Below, piece after piece: positions 24,277 to 33,422 of a DNA stretch of 64,000 nucleotides. Below the pieces are notes generated by a model. That model searched no databases. It saw only the letters and a program-made list of their open reading frames with translations, and had not been told where the DNA came from. This DNA comes from an uncultured Porphyromonadaceae bacterium. Its GTDB lineage: Bacteria; Bacteroidota; Bacteroidia; Bacteroidales; Muribaculaceae. Each line of letters opens with the position of its first letter. Position 1 is the first letter of the stretch. The DNA lies in the NCBI GenBank assembly GCA_947174335.1, contig CAMWIM010000005.1, positions 1 through 64,000 on the forward strand. Direction: 5' to 3'. A program made the position numbers and the translations under genes.

Positions 24277-24320
24277 GAGAAAGCATCTGATAGTCATTAA
24301 GACCACCGTGATGCTTTCTC
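24277..24320 (-). terminator. First of two tandem terminators after thioredoxin
   Basis: Minus-strand transcript GAGAAAGCATC, 22-base loop, GATGCTTTCTC (11 bp perfect), followed by a run of T. It lies ~80 bases downstream of the thioredoxin stop and is backed by a second hairpin. Confidence 0.75.
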
Positions 24321-24399
24321 GCTTCCACGTCTAATCACAGATTTTCGTTATATACACTAAAATCTATTTCAAATATTAATTGTGTTTATTTAAACTGCT

Positions 24400-24732
24400 T
24401 TATCCTACGTTTTGGAAACGTTCATCGCTTTTAGTTTCGATGTGCTCTCTAACTTTATCGACGAGAACTGATTCCTGTTGAACTCCTGAGACACGCCACA
24501 CAGGTTCTCCATTTTTGAAAAGAATCATAGTAGGCACTGACATAATGCGGTAACGTTCCGCAATTTCGCGGTTACGATCAATATCTATTTTCAGGATTGT
24601 ACCTTCATCACCGATTTTTTCTTTTACTTGTTCAAGAATAGGTGCCTGCATTTTACATGGTCCACACCATGTTGCATAAAAATCGACCAATGTAGGTTTG
24701 TTGCTTTTGATGATTTCGTTAAAGTCGTTCAT
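24400..24732 (-). CDS. Thioredoxin
   Basis: 110 residues, cytoplasmic, with the canonical active site W-C23-G-P-C26-K (FYATWCGPCK) and the cis-proline motif SVPTMILFKNG. It should reduce protein disulfides. The length matches classical TrxA-type proteins, but Bacteroidota carry several thioredoxins, so I do not assign a symbol. It is monocistronic, with tandem terminators behind it, and sits next to the MarR/FrnE thiol-stress operon. An AGGAG ribosome-binding sequence precedes the ATG, which is uncommon in this phylum. Confidence 0.92.
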   Translation of the reverse strand: MNDFNEIIKSNKPTLVDFYATWCGPCKMQAPILEQVKEKIGDEGTILKIDIDRNREIAERYRIMSVPTMILFKNGEPVWRVSGVQQESVLVDKVREHIETKSDERFQNVG

Positions 24733-24887
24733 AACTTAACTCCTTATCTTAATTTTAGTTACACTTTACTTGTTTAACACTCATCACGATTTCTCTCGCG
24801 ATTCAATATTAAAACATTTATAGGGTGATAATAGTTTGCCCCGACTTGCCTCTTTAACTTTTTTTGAGAAACAAGCCATTGATTGTA

Positions 24888-24905
24888 TTAGTCTAATTAG
24901 TCTAA
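24888..24905. repeat. Tandem 9-bp palindromic repeat TTAGTCTAA x2
   Basis: TTAGTCTAA occurs twice back to back (24888-24896, 24897-24905) just downstream of the ABC ATPase stop and upstream of thioredoxin. Each unit reads the same on both strands except the centre base. It could be an operator for the thioredoxin gene; function not shown. Confidence 0.5.
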
Positions 24906-24912
24906 TAAATTA

Positions 24913-25695
24913 CTATTTGATTATAAACCTCATTGTCTCAGTATCAAAACTCAGCTCATTTGTATTGAAATAGGAGCTTATGACTCCTGATTTTGCTAAC
25001 TCGTTTGGCGCACCTGTCGTTACGCCACCGTCACGGTCGAGCAACCATATTGAATCGGCAATCTGAAGTGCGACTTCAAGATCGTGAGTCGATAAGAAAA
25101 TGATTTTGCCCTTTTCACGAGCCAATTTTCTAAGAATAATCATAATCTCTACTTTGCCGGGATAATCGAGGAACGCTGTTGGTTCATCGAGCAATATGAC
25201 AGGTGTTTCCTGAGCAAGAGCCTTGGCTATCATCACTTTCTGACGCTCTCCGTCGCTAAGTGTTGCAACTTTTCTGTCAGCAAGATTTATTGCTCCGACA
25301 ACAGACAACGACTCTTCAACGACCTGCTTATCAGCATCGTGAAGTCGTCCCCAAAAATTAGTATAGGGACTGCGACCAAGAGCGACAAGCTCCGCCGCCG
25401 TTAGATTTTCACTGTTTATTTTTTCAGTAAGTACAACCCCTATCAGACGTGATTTCTCAGCGTCAGTCATATTTTGCAGGCGCACACCATCAACAAAAAT
25501 ATCACCACCAATCGCCGGCTGAAATGCCGACAAAGTGCGCAACAAAGTTGATTTACCCGACCCGTTACGACCGAGCAAACAAGTTAACATTCCGCTTTTT
25601 AGCGAAGCATCAAACGGATTTGTAATTATGATTTTACTACCGTCACGCTTGATATAACCGGTTGCCAAGCGCGAAACTGAGATTATCGAGTTCAT
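24913..25695 (-). CDS. FecE/BtuD-type ABC transporter ATP-binding protein (orphan)
   Basis: About 260 residues from ATG 25695; the in-frame TTG at 25704 is not needed. Walker A GRNGSGKST (42-50), signature LSDGERQK, Walker B ILLDEPT and H-loop STHD are all intact. Sequence type is that of the iron-chelate/haem/cobalamin import ATPases (FecE, HmuV, BtuD). The permease and binding-protein genes normally next to it are absent here. It follows a small porin-like gene by 13 bases. Given the cobalamin operons nearby it could be the BtuD of this cell, but siderophore or haem import is equally possible. Confidence 0.85.
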   Translation of the reverse strand: MNSIISVSRLATGYIKRDGSKIIITNPFDASLKSGMLTCLLGRNGSGKSTLLRTLSAFQPAIGGDIFVDGVRLQNMTDAEKSRLIGVVLTEKINSENLTAAELVALGRSPYTNFWGRLHDADKQVVEESLSVVGAINLADRKVATLSDGERQKVMIAKALAQETPVILLDEPTAFLDYPGKVEIMIILRKLAREKGKIIFLSTHDLEVALQIADSIWLLDRDGGVTTGAPNELAKSGVISSYFNTNELSFDTETMRFIIK

Positions 25696-25708
25696 TAAAA
25701 ACAACCAA

Positions 25709-26236
25709 TCAGAAACGATATTGAATCCCTGCCATTACCATAGCCGAACTGAAATGGCGAACAAACGTGTAGCGACCTTCAACAAAAAGGCGCAAGTGAC
25801 CTGAACATCTCATTCCGACACCACCACCAAGATTAATTCCGAAATTAGTCTCGCGAGACGATACGTCGTCACTGAAATCACGATGCGACTTAGTGTCTTT
25901 CTTATTCCACATTGAATAATTCACACCGGCTAAGGGGTATAGTTCGACAGGCGAATTTTTCAGGCTGAACGGAATGTGTCCGTCAAGATTGATTGAAAAT
26001 CCGTCGGTCTTATTGTTATTAAAAACATACTGAACGTTGGGCGCCAATCTGAAATATCGGTTGAAACGATATGAGAAAGCGATACCGGCTAAAGCCGATC
26101 TGTTCCTTGAATTATAACCCGCCTCAATTCCAATAGTTTTTTCTTTGGGAATATAATCTTGAGCTTTTACCTCTGACATGGTAAATAAAGTAACTATTGT
26201 AAGCGTTAAAATGCGTGTGAATAGACGTAGTGGCAT
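25709..26236 (-). CDS. Small outer-membrane beta-barrel protein
   Basis: 175 residues; signal peptide (~1-25, ending VKAQ), then alternating amphipathic strands ending MVMAGIQYRF with a terminal aromatic, typical of 8-stranded OmpW/OmpA-like barrels (OMP_b-brl family). It is the first gene of a two-gene operon with the FecE-type ATPase and has a consensus promoter. Function unknown. Confidence 0.8.
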   Translation of the reverse strand: MPLRLFTRILTLTIVTLFTMSEVKAQDYIPKEKTIGIEAGYNSRNRSALAGIAFSYRFNRYFRLAPNVQYVFNNNKTDGFSINLDGHIPFSLKNSPVELYPLAGVNYSMWNKKDTKSHRDFSDDVSSRETNFGINLGGGVGMRCSGHLRLFVEGRYTFVRHFSSAMVMAGIQYRF

Positions 26237-26270
26237 TGCAAATTGGGATGTATGTTAATTATGGTGGGTA

Positions 26271-26302
26271 CAAAGTTAAAACTTTACGTTAGTTATAACA
26301 AA
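26271..26302 (-). promoter_or_regulatory. Promoter of the barrel/ABC ATPase operon
   Basis: Minus-strand TTTG (26299-26302), 20 bases, TAACTTTG (26271-26278), ~35 bases before the ATG at 26236: a full consensus match. Confidence 0.7.
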
Positions 26303-26366
26303 AAAAAGAAGAAAAATGATTAACTTCGCAGTGAAAAAAATCAAGTAAGCCGTAATTGAACATTCA

Positions 26367-29300
26367 ATGAAGTGGTTTTACCGCATTTTTCGCGCGATAT
26401 GTGTCACCTTGATTGCACTTGCAGTTGCGGTGCCGCTTTTCATATATGTACTGTTGACCTTGCCTCCGGTACAGCAATCAATGTGTTCAAAAGCCGAGAA
26501 AGAACTATCGACATTACTTGATACAAAGGTAACAATCAAAACGTTATCAGTGGCTCCGTTTAACCGCGTGTCGCTTCGCGATGTCGCTGTGTTTGACCAA
26601 GGAAACGATACGGTTTTAAAAGTCAACTCAATTCTTGCCGGAGTCAGACTGTCGAGCCTGTTCAGCGGCGAAAAAATAATTGTTGACTATGGCTCATTGA
26701 TTGGTCCGCAAATCAAGCTTTATCGTGAGACCCCGCAATCATCACTGAATATCGACCATATCATCAAAGCGGTCTCTCCTAAAGAACGTCAAAAGCGCGA
26801 ATCAAAATTCGATCTCACTATCAATACAGTTGTTATTCGACGCGCTACCGTCAGCTATGACGTAAAGTCGGTCGATGAAACTCCCGGACGATTTAATCCC
26901 TCCCATATCTTGGTCTCTGACTTCAATGCCGACATTTCATTGCCCCACATGGCTAACAACGATTTTGCAATTGACATCAACCGCATTACATTCAATAGCC
27001 GTGACGAATTTGAGGTGGATGATTTTCACGGAAATTTCGTAATCTCTGACAAACTGTTGGCAATCAGCGAAATGGCAATCAAAATGCCGAGAACCCAGTT
27101 GGTGTTTGACAATACATCACTTGAATTCAGCGGCTGGAACGACATACTCCCCTCTCTTGACCGCAATAACATTCCTGTCAATATTGCCGAGGGTAGCTAT
27201 GTAACCCCCGCCGATTTCGCCCTGTTCTCACCTCAACTCAAAAATATTGATACACGTGTCGATATTGAAGTAAAAGCAAGCGGTTCACTAAACGAAATGA
27301 GAATAGGTGATATCAAAATCGACATTGCCGGTCAACGTTTAGGTGCTCAGTTTGGCGGAAAGGCCGGTAACTTCCATAACCCCGATTCGTTGACATTCAA
27401 TTTAACAACATGTCGTGTTTTCGGTAATGGATCAGATCTCGCCCGAATGATTGCACATTTCACCGAACTAACTCCCGACGCTGTAAAATTCCTGTCAAAT
27501 ATTGGCGAGTTCTCTTTAAATTCAAACATTAACGGCTCAGTTCAACATGCCGTAGTCAAGTCTCATCTGTCATCAGAAATCGGTGGAATCGACTTTAACG
27601 GTGACTACAAGGCTACATCGCTCAAAAATCCCTCATTTGCATCGGGCAATATCGAAACCCGACGTTTTGATCTCGGCAAACTTCTACCTAAAAGCGAACT
27701 GGGTCGAATCTCTGCCAAAATAAAAGGAGATTATGATTTTGGAAAAACCGGAGGCAATGCAAAAGTTGATGCACGGTTCAAGACAATCGAATTTAAAGGC
27801 GTACCATATGCTGATTTAACAGCATATGCCGTGATGAGGAAACGCATGATTGACTTCAATGCCGAAATTGCCGACTCACTCGCCAATTTTGATGTGAAGG
27901 GTCGTATTAATACCGACAGTCAACATCCGTCAGGAAATATCGTAGCTTATCTTGACTACCTCGACCTGAATGGAATGAAACTGACAAAAGATTATGACGG
28001 TTATGAATTGAGCGGACGTTTGTTCGGGTCATTTGAAGGTGCTGACCCTGACACTGCCCATGTCGAGTTAAAAATCAACAACCTTAATTTCAGAGCCTTA
28101 AACAAGCCTTCAATCAACATGAAGCAACTGACATTCAAAGCTGACGGCGGAGAAGCTCCAACTTCAATGAGACTCCGCAGCGATTATGTTGACGCTAATC
28201 TCGACGGAAGTTATTCATTCAAACAGCTTGTTCCCGAATTTAAAGATATAGCAGCTCAAGTTTTTCCGGTCTTGTTCGAGAATAGCGATGGAGAACATTC
28301 AAAAAACGCACATCATCATTCAACCGTTGAGGGAAAAGGGGTCACACGAGGTGTAAATGACTTCGTTCTTGATATGACATTCAAATATAACGAAGAACTC
28401 AATCATTTCCTCAAGCTACCCGTCCACGTTATCTATCCGGTAAAAATTCACACCCGTTTTGACAGTAAGTCACGCTTGCTCGCCGGCTATCTTGACGCAC
28501 CATACCTACAGCAAAATAACAAACTGATTGAAGATACGCGCCTGTCGTTCGGGATTGACCCCGACCTGAAGATATTCGATGCATCGGCAACCACCAAAGT
28601 GCCGACTGCCGACGGTTTGATGACCCTTAAACTCGATTGTGACGCCGCCGATAACCGCGTTGACACTTACTTCAAATGGAATATTGACCGACAGCGTGCT
28701 TATAATGGAAAAATCGACCTGTCAACACTCATAAGCAAGACCGACGACAACCGACTTATGGCTGATGTCACCATCAACCCCGGTTCACTTATGTTTAACG
28801 ATGCTGTCTGGACTATTAACAAAGCTGAAATCAAAGCTCAAACAAATAGGGTTGAAATCGAAAATATAGACGTGCGTCGCGACAATCAGTTTATCGTGAT
28901 GAACGGTGTGGCTTCAGACAATCCCGACGATGTTCTGGAACTCGACCTGCTCGATGTCAATCTTGACTATATCTTTGAATCGCTCGGTATCGAAAAGGCG
29001 ATGATCGGCGGAGATGCCACAGGATCGTTCTACGCCTCAAGTCTGTTCACCACCGAACCGGTCATCACTACTCCCGGACTTGACGTAAAAAACATCAGCT
29101 ACAACAAAGTTGTATTTGGCGACGCAGTTGTCAAGAGTAGCTTTGATACCGAAACCCACGGCATAACGCTTGATGCCATAATATCTCAACCCGATGGACA
29201 AAAATCAGCTATCAACGGTGCGATATATCCCTTTACCGAATCGCTTGACCTGCATTTCAATTGCACAGATATACCGGTCGGATTCCTCAGACCCTATATG

Positions 29301-31049
29301 TCGGCATTCACAAGCGAGGTCAGCGGTTATGCATCGGGATATGCTCATCTTTTCGGCACATTCAAATATATCGATCTTGAGGGCGATGTTTTTGCTCGCG
29401 ACTTGAAACTGAAGCTCGATTTCACAAACACCGTTTACTCATGCACCGACTCGGTTAAAATGACACCGGGACGCATCGATATCAACAACGTAACGCTATA
29501 CGACATATATGGAAACACAGCCAACCTCAATGGTGAAGTAACTCACAAATTCTTCAAAGAACCGGCATTTGATTTCCGCATAACTGACGCTCAGGAGTTC
29601 TTGGCTTATGATGTTAACTCAACCATCAATCCCGACTGGTATGGTCACATTTTCACTAACGGCTCGGCTCAAGTAACCGGCGAACCGGGCATTGTCGACA
29701 TAAAAGTCAACATGACAACCGCCCCCAATTCAACATTTACATTTGTACTTTCTGACGCAGCCGAAGCAAGCGAATATTCGTTTGTAACTCTTCGCGACCG
29801 TCGTAAATTGGCTTATAACGACTCTATCGAGGCAGCCGACCCGACACCCAAAATCGTCAAGGAACTCAAAAAGCGCATAAACCGCTCGGAAGAAGGTAAC
29901 CCTTCGGTCTACAACATGGAATTTTTGATTGGTGTGACACCTGCCGCCACAATTTACCTCGTTATGGACCCGGTCGGTGGCGACCGAATAAGAGCCAACG
30001 GCTCCGGAAACCTGCGAATGACCTACGGGTCGGCAAACGAAGACCTCAGAATGTATGGCAAATACACTCTTGACAAGGGCAGCTATAACTTTACGCTACA
30101 AGACATCATCATCAAAGACTTTACTATCAAGCCCGGTAGCTCGATTGCCTTTAACGGAGACCCGTTTGCCGCCCAGCTCGATATCAGCGCGACATACTCG
30201 GTCAACGCCAACCTCAGCGACCTTGACGAGTCGTTCCTACAAGATAAAGACTTGAACCGCACCAATGTACCTGTTCATGCTCTTATGCAAGTAACCGGCG
30301 ATATTCATGAGCCGGAAATAAAATTTGACCTCGAATTCCCGACCCTGACAAGTGATATTTATCGCAAGGTCAAAAGTATTGTATCGACCGATGACATGAT
30401 GAACCGACAAATCATTTATCTGTTGGCACTCAACCGCTTCTATACACCCGACTATATGAGTTCGACAACAAAAGGTAACGAGTTGGTATCGGTCGCTTCA
30501 TCGACTATCTCATCTCAGTTGAGCAGTATTCTCGGACAACTCAGTGATAACTGGAGCATCGCCCCAAACATCCGAAGCGACCGAGGCGACTTCTCGGATG
30601 TCGAGTTTGACCTTGCATTGTCGAGCAACTTGCTGAACAACCGACTGTTGTTTAACGGCAACTTTGGATATCGCGATAAGACATTGAATACCAACCAGTT
30701 TGTCGGCGACTTTGACCTCGAATATCTTCTTAATAAATCAGGTTCTTTAAGGCTCAAAGCCTACAACCGATATAACGACCAGAACTATTATGTCAAGACT
30801 GCGACGACCACCCAAGGAATAGGCGTAATGGTTAAAAAAGATTTTGACAATCTGTCTTCACTAATCAAGCCTCTGTTCAGACGCAAGAAGAAAAATCAAC
30901 AGAAAGAAGCTGCCCAAGAATCTCAACCCGTTGAGATAATTCAAGAAGACGAGGTCGTTGTTGATGATTTCATCACGATAAAAAATAAAAACGAAGAAAA
31001 TAAACAATCAAATACAACTCACAATGGAGATAATCAACTCAATCAATGA
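26367..31049 (+). CDS. TamB-type translocation/assembly module (AsmA/DUF490)
   Basis: 1560 residues: one N-terminal membrane anchor (~8-32), a very long periplasmic region of repeated beta-strand units (the hydrophobic groove of AsmA-like proteins), and a C-terminal TamB/DUF490 domain (~1070-1500; DPVGGDRIRANGSGNLRMTYG, YTLDKGSYNFTLQDI, GDIHEPEIKFDLEFP). The C-terminus adds a charged Lys/Glu/Asn-rich tail. TamB-like proteins span the periplasm and are linked to lipid transport and outer-membrane biogenesis. No TamA gene lies beside it. The last 26 bases overlap the symporter gene. Confidence 0.9.
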   Translation: MKWFYRIFRAICVTLIALAVAVPLFIYVLLTLPPVQQSMCSKAEKELSTLLDTKVTIKTLSVAPFNRVSLRDVAVFDQGNDTVLKVNSILAGVRLSSLFSGEKIIVDYGSLIGPQIKLYRETPQSSLNIDHIIKAVSPKERQKRESKFDLTINTVVIRRATVSYDVKSVDETPGRFNPSHILVSDFNADISLPHMANNDFAIDINRITFNSRDEFEVDDFHGNFVISDKLLAISEMAIKMPRTQLVFDNTSLEFSGWNDILPSLDRNNIPVNIAEGSYVTPADFALFSPQLKNIDTRVDIEVKASGSLNEMRIGDIKIDIAGQRLGAQFGGKAGNFHNPDSLTFNLTTCRVFGNGSDLARMIAHFTELTPDAVKFLSNIGEFSLNSNINGSVQHAVVKSHLSSEIGGIDFNGDYKATSLKNPSFASGNIETRRFDLGKLLPKSELGRISAKIKGDYDFGKTGGNAKVDARFKTIEFKGVPYADLTAYAVMRKRMIDFNAEIADSLANFDVKGRINTDSQHPSGNIVAYLDYLDLNGMKLTKDYDGYELSGRLFGSFEGADPDTAHVELKINNLNFRALNKPSINMKQLTFKADGGEAPTSMRLRSDYVDANLDGSYSFKQLVPEFKDIAAQVFPVLFENSDGEHSKNAHHHSTVEGKGVTRGVNDFVLDMTFKYNEELNHFLKLPVHVIYPVKIHTRFDSKSRLLAGYLDAPYLQQNNKLIEDTRLSFGIDPDLKIFDASATTKVPTADGLMTLKLDCDAADNRVDTYFKWNIDRQRAYNGKIDLSTLISKTDDNRLMADVTINPGSLMFNDAVWTINKAEIKAQTNRVEIENIDVRRDNQFIVMNGVASDNPDDVLELDLLDVNLDYIFESLGIEKAMIGGDATGSFYASSLFTTEPVITTPGLDVKNISYNKVVFGDAVVKSSFDTETHGITLDAIISQPDGQKSAINGAIYPFTESLDLHFNCTDIPVGFLRPYMSAFTSEVSGYASGYAHLFGTFKYIDLEGDVFARDLKLKLDFTNTVYSCTDSVKMTPGRIDINNVTLYDIYGNTANLNGEVTHKFFKEPAFDFRITDAQEFLAYDVNSTINPDWYGHIFTNGSAQVTGEPGIVDIKVNMTTAPNSTFTFVLSDAAEASEYSFVTLRDRRKLAYNDSIEAADPTPKIVKELKKRINRSEEGNPSVYNMEFLIGVTPAATIYLVMDPVGGDRIRANGSGNLRMTYGSANEDLRMYGKYTLDKGSYNFTLQDIIIKDFTIKPGSSIAFNGDPFAAQLDISATYSVNANLSDLDESFLQDKDLNRTNVPVHALMQVTGDIHEPEIKFDLEFPTLTSDIYRKVKSIVSTDDMMNRQIIYLLALNRFYTPDYMSSTTKGNELVSVASSTISSQLSSILGQLSDNWSIAPNIRSDRGDFSDVEFDLALSSNLLNNRLLFNGNFGYRDKTLNTNQFVGDFDLEYLLNKSGSLRLKAYNRYNDQNYYVKTATTTQGIGVMVKKDFDNLSSLIKPLFRRKKKNQQKEAAQESQPVEIIQEDEVVVDDFITIKNKNEENKQSNTTHNGDNQLNQ

Positions 31050-32433
31050 CTTTTTAAGTACCTACATTCTTGTAGCCCTGCTGTTAGGTGCCGGAATTTA
31101 TTTCACAATCCGCCTAAAGGGCATGCAATTTACCATGATTGGCGAAATGTTTCGTCTGCTCGTTAATTCAGGACACAAGCATGACGATGCAGCCGACCTT
31201 AACAAACCTACCGAAAAACGCATCAGCTCGTTTCAGGCTTTTGTCGTGTCGCTTGCAGCCCGCGTCGGAACCGGAAATATTGCCGGCGTAGCCATAGCCA
31301 TCGTTTTGGGTGGTCCCGGAGCAATTTTCTGGATGTGGGTCGTGGCACTTTTAGGGTCAGCCAACGCATTTGTTGAGTCAACACTCGCCCAACTCTTTAA
31401 AGTCAGAGGCGATCACAGCTACATCGGCGGTCCTGCCTATTACATAATGAAAGGTATAGGCAAACGCTGGTATGCCAACTTGTTTGCCATCCTCATCACG
31501 ATTACATTCAGCCTTGCCTTCAGCTCGGTGCAAAGTAACACAATGGCTATTGCCCTTAAATCATCATTTGGTGTTGACCCTGTGATTTTTGGTGCGATAT
31601 GCTCATTATTGACGCTTCTTATTATCTGCGGAGGTATTCAACGTATTGCCAAATTTAATGAGATTATTGTGCCGATCATGGCCCTGATGTATATCGGGCT
31701 GGCAGTATATGTTGTCATCACACGCATCACAATGTTCCCTCACGTAATGGCGTTGATCTTTGAAAACGCATTTGGATTTAATCAGGCTCTTGGAGGCACA
31801 CTCGGTATGGCGGTCATTCAAGGCGTAAAACGAGGACTGTTCAGCAATGAAGCCGGTGAGGGTTCAACTCCTAACGCTGCGGCAACTGCGGCGGTAAGCC
31901 ATCCTGTCAAACAGGGGCTCATCCAAACACTCGGCGTGTTTACCGATACACTTTTTGTATGTTCGGCAACTGCATTCATAATTCTTTGTAGCGGAGTTTT
32001 TGACAGCGGATTGACCGGAATCGAACTGACCCAACGTGCTCTTGAAAACGAGGTCGGTAGCGCCGCCGTGATTTTCGTTGCACTCGCCGTGATTATGTTT
32101 GCATTCTCATCAATTCTTGCCAACTATTTCTTTGGCGAAGCCAATCTGCGTTTTATCAATCCGAGCGTTAAAATACGCAATATTCTCCGTGTTTGTGTGG
32201 CTGCTGTCGTGATGATTGGCGCGATTGTTTCGCTCGAAATTGTCTGGGCAATCGCCGACATAACAATGGCGTTGATGGCACTCTGCAACATCATCGCCAT
32301 CATCATTCTCGGACGCTACTCATTCCTATGCCTTAAAGACTATCGCCGTCAGATCAAAGAGGGTAAAGACCCTGTTTATCGCAAGTCGGTAATCCCCGAG
32401 ATTGCCGACAAAACCGAGTGCTGGCCCGACTAA
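31024..32433 (+). CDS. Sodium:alanine symporter family protein (AgcS/AlsT)
   Basis: 469 residues with about ten membrane segments. The family signatures are visible: ARVGTGNIAGVAIAIVLGGPGAIFWMWVVALLG, SYIGGPAYYIMKG and GLFSNEAGEGSTPNAAATA. It imports alanine or glycine with Na+ across the inner membrane. The start ATG 31024 lies inside the end of tamB, so expression may depend on tamB translation. Confidence 0.93.
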   Translation: MEIINSINDFLSTYILVALLLGAGIYFTIRLKGMQFTMIGEMFRLLVNSGHKHDDAADLNKPTEKRISSFQAFVVSLAARVGTGNIAGVAIAIVLGGPGAIFWMWVVALLGSANAFVESTLAQLFKVRGDHSYIGGPAYYIMKGIGKRWYANLFAILITITFSLAFSSVQSNTMAIALKSSFGVDPVIFGAICSLLTLLIICGGIQRIAKFNEIIVPIMALMYIGLAVYVVITRITMFPHVMALIFENAFGFNQALGGTLGMAVIQGVKRGLFSNEAGEGSTPNAAATAAVSHPVKQGLIQTLGVFTDTLFVCSATAFIILCSGVFDSGLTGIELTQRALENEVGSAAVIFVALAVIMFAFSSILANYFFGEANLRFINPSVKIRNILRVCVAAVVMIGAIVSLEIVWAIADITMALMALCNIIAIIILGRYSFLCLKDYRRQIKEGKDPVYRKSVIPEIADKTECWPD

Positions 32434-32462
32434 TTTCTACATTTTAAACATTCCTTTTTCCC

Positions 32463-33422
32463 ATGAATAAGACTCCCCGACTCGCTATTGTCGTTCCATG
32501 TTATAACGAAGAGAAAGCTTTGCCGATTACGGCTGATGCGCTGCTTAATTTACTTGACCGCCTAACCAACGATGCTATGATTAGCGGTGACAGCTATATT
32601 TTGTGTGTCAACGACGGTAGTCGAGATTTGACGTGGGAAACTATCGAGCAACTTCACTCAAAGGACAGTCGGTTGAAAGGAATTTCGCTCGCTCATAATC
32701 GCGGTCATCAAAATGCCCTGCTTGCCGGACTGATGACTGCAATGGATCACTGCGACATTGCGGTGTCGATTGATGCAGACCTGCAGGATGACCCCGAAGC
32801 TATTGTCGAGATGGTAAAAAAATATCGTGACGATGACGCCGAAATTGTTTTTGGCGTCAGGTCGTCGCGCGAGTCTGACACATGGTTTAAACGAGTGACC
32901 GCTCACGGCTTCTATTCTTTCCAAAACAGCATGGGACTCGAAACAGTCTATGACCACGCCGACTATCGGTTGATGAGCAACCGCGCTTTGAAATTACTAT
33001 CGGAATATGGCGAGCAAAACCTGTTTTTGCGAGGGATAATACCATTAATCGGGCTTAAGACCGCAGTTGTGACATACGCCCGTAACCCGCGAGTGGCAGG
33101 CGAATCAAAATATCCGCTGTCAAAGATGTTGAGTTTCTCAATTGACGGTATCACCTCGTTCTCGGCTCGTCCGATGAGATGGATTTTCCTCACCGGAGCA
33201 TCGTTGCTGTTAATCGACATACTCGTCGCCCTCTATATATTAGGCTCTTATTGGTTTGGCGACAGCGTCGTACCGGGTTGGACTTCACTTATGCTGTCGG
33301 TATGGTTTCTCGGCAGCTTAATTTTGATAGCAATCGGAATCGTTGGCGAATACATCGGTAAAATATTCATCGAGGTAAAACATCGTCCACGCTACGCTAT
33401 CGAAAAATCAATACTCGACTAA
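32463..33422 (+). CDS. Family 2 glycosyltransferase, polyprenyl-phosphate type (GtrB/DPM-like)
   Basis: 319 residues: GT-A catalytic domain (VVPCYNEEKALP, CVNDGSRDLTWE, SIDADLQDDPEAI with the DxD-type metal site) and two C-terminal membrane segments (~238-262, 275-300). This is the pattern of enzymes that load a sugar onto undecaprenyl phosphate (GtrB, ArnC, DPM1-like). The sugar is unknown. It ends by overlapping the convergent dehydrogenase gene by 4 bases. Confidence 0.88.
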   Translation: MNKTPRLAIVVPCYNEEKALPITADALLNLLDRLTNDAMISGDSYILCVNDGSRDLTWETIEQLHSKDSRLKGISLAHNRGHQNALLAGLMTAMDHCDIAVSIDADLQDDPEAIVEMVKKYRDDDAEIVFGVRSSRESDTWFKRVTAHGFYSFQNSMGLETVYDHADYRLMSNRALKLLSEYGEQNLFLRGIIPLIGLKTAVVTYARNPRVAGESKYPLSKMLSFSIDGITSFSARPMRWIFLTGASLLLIDILVALYILGSYWFGDSVVPGWTSLMLSVWFLGSLILIAIGIVGEYIGKIFIEVKHRPRYAIEKSILD

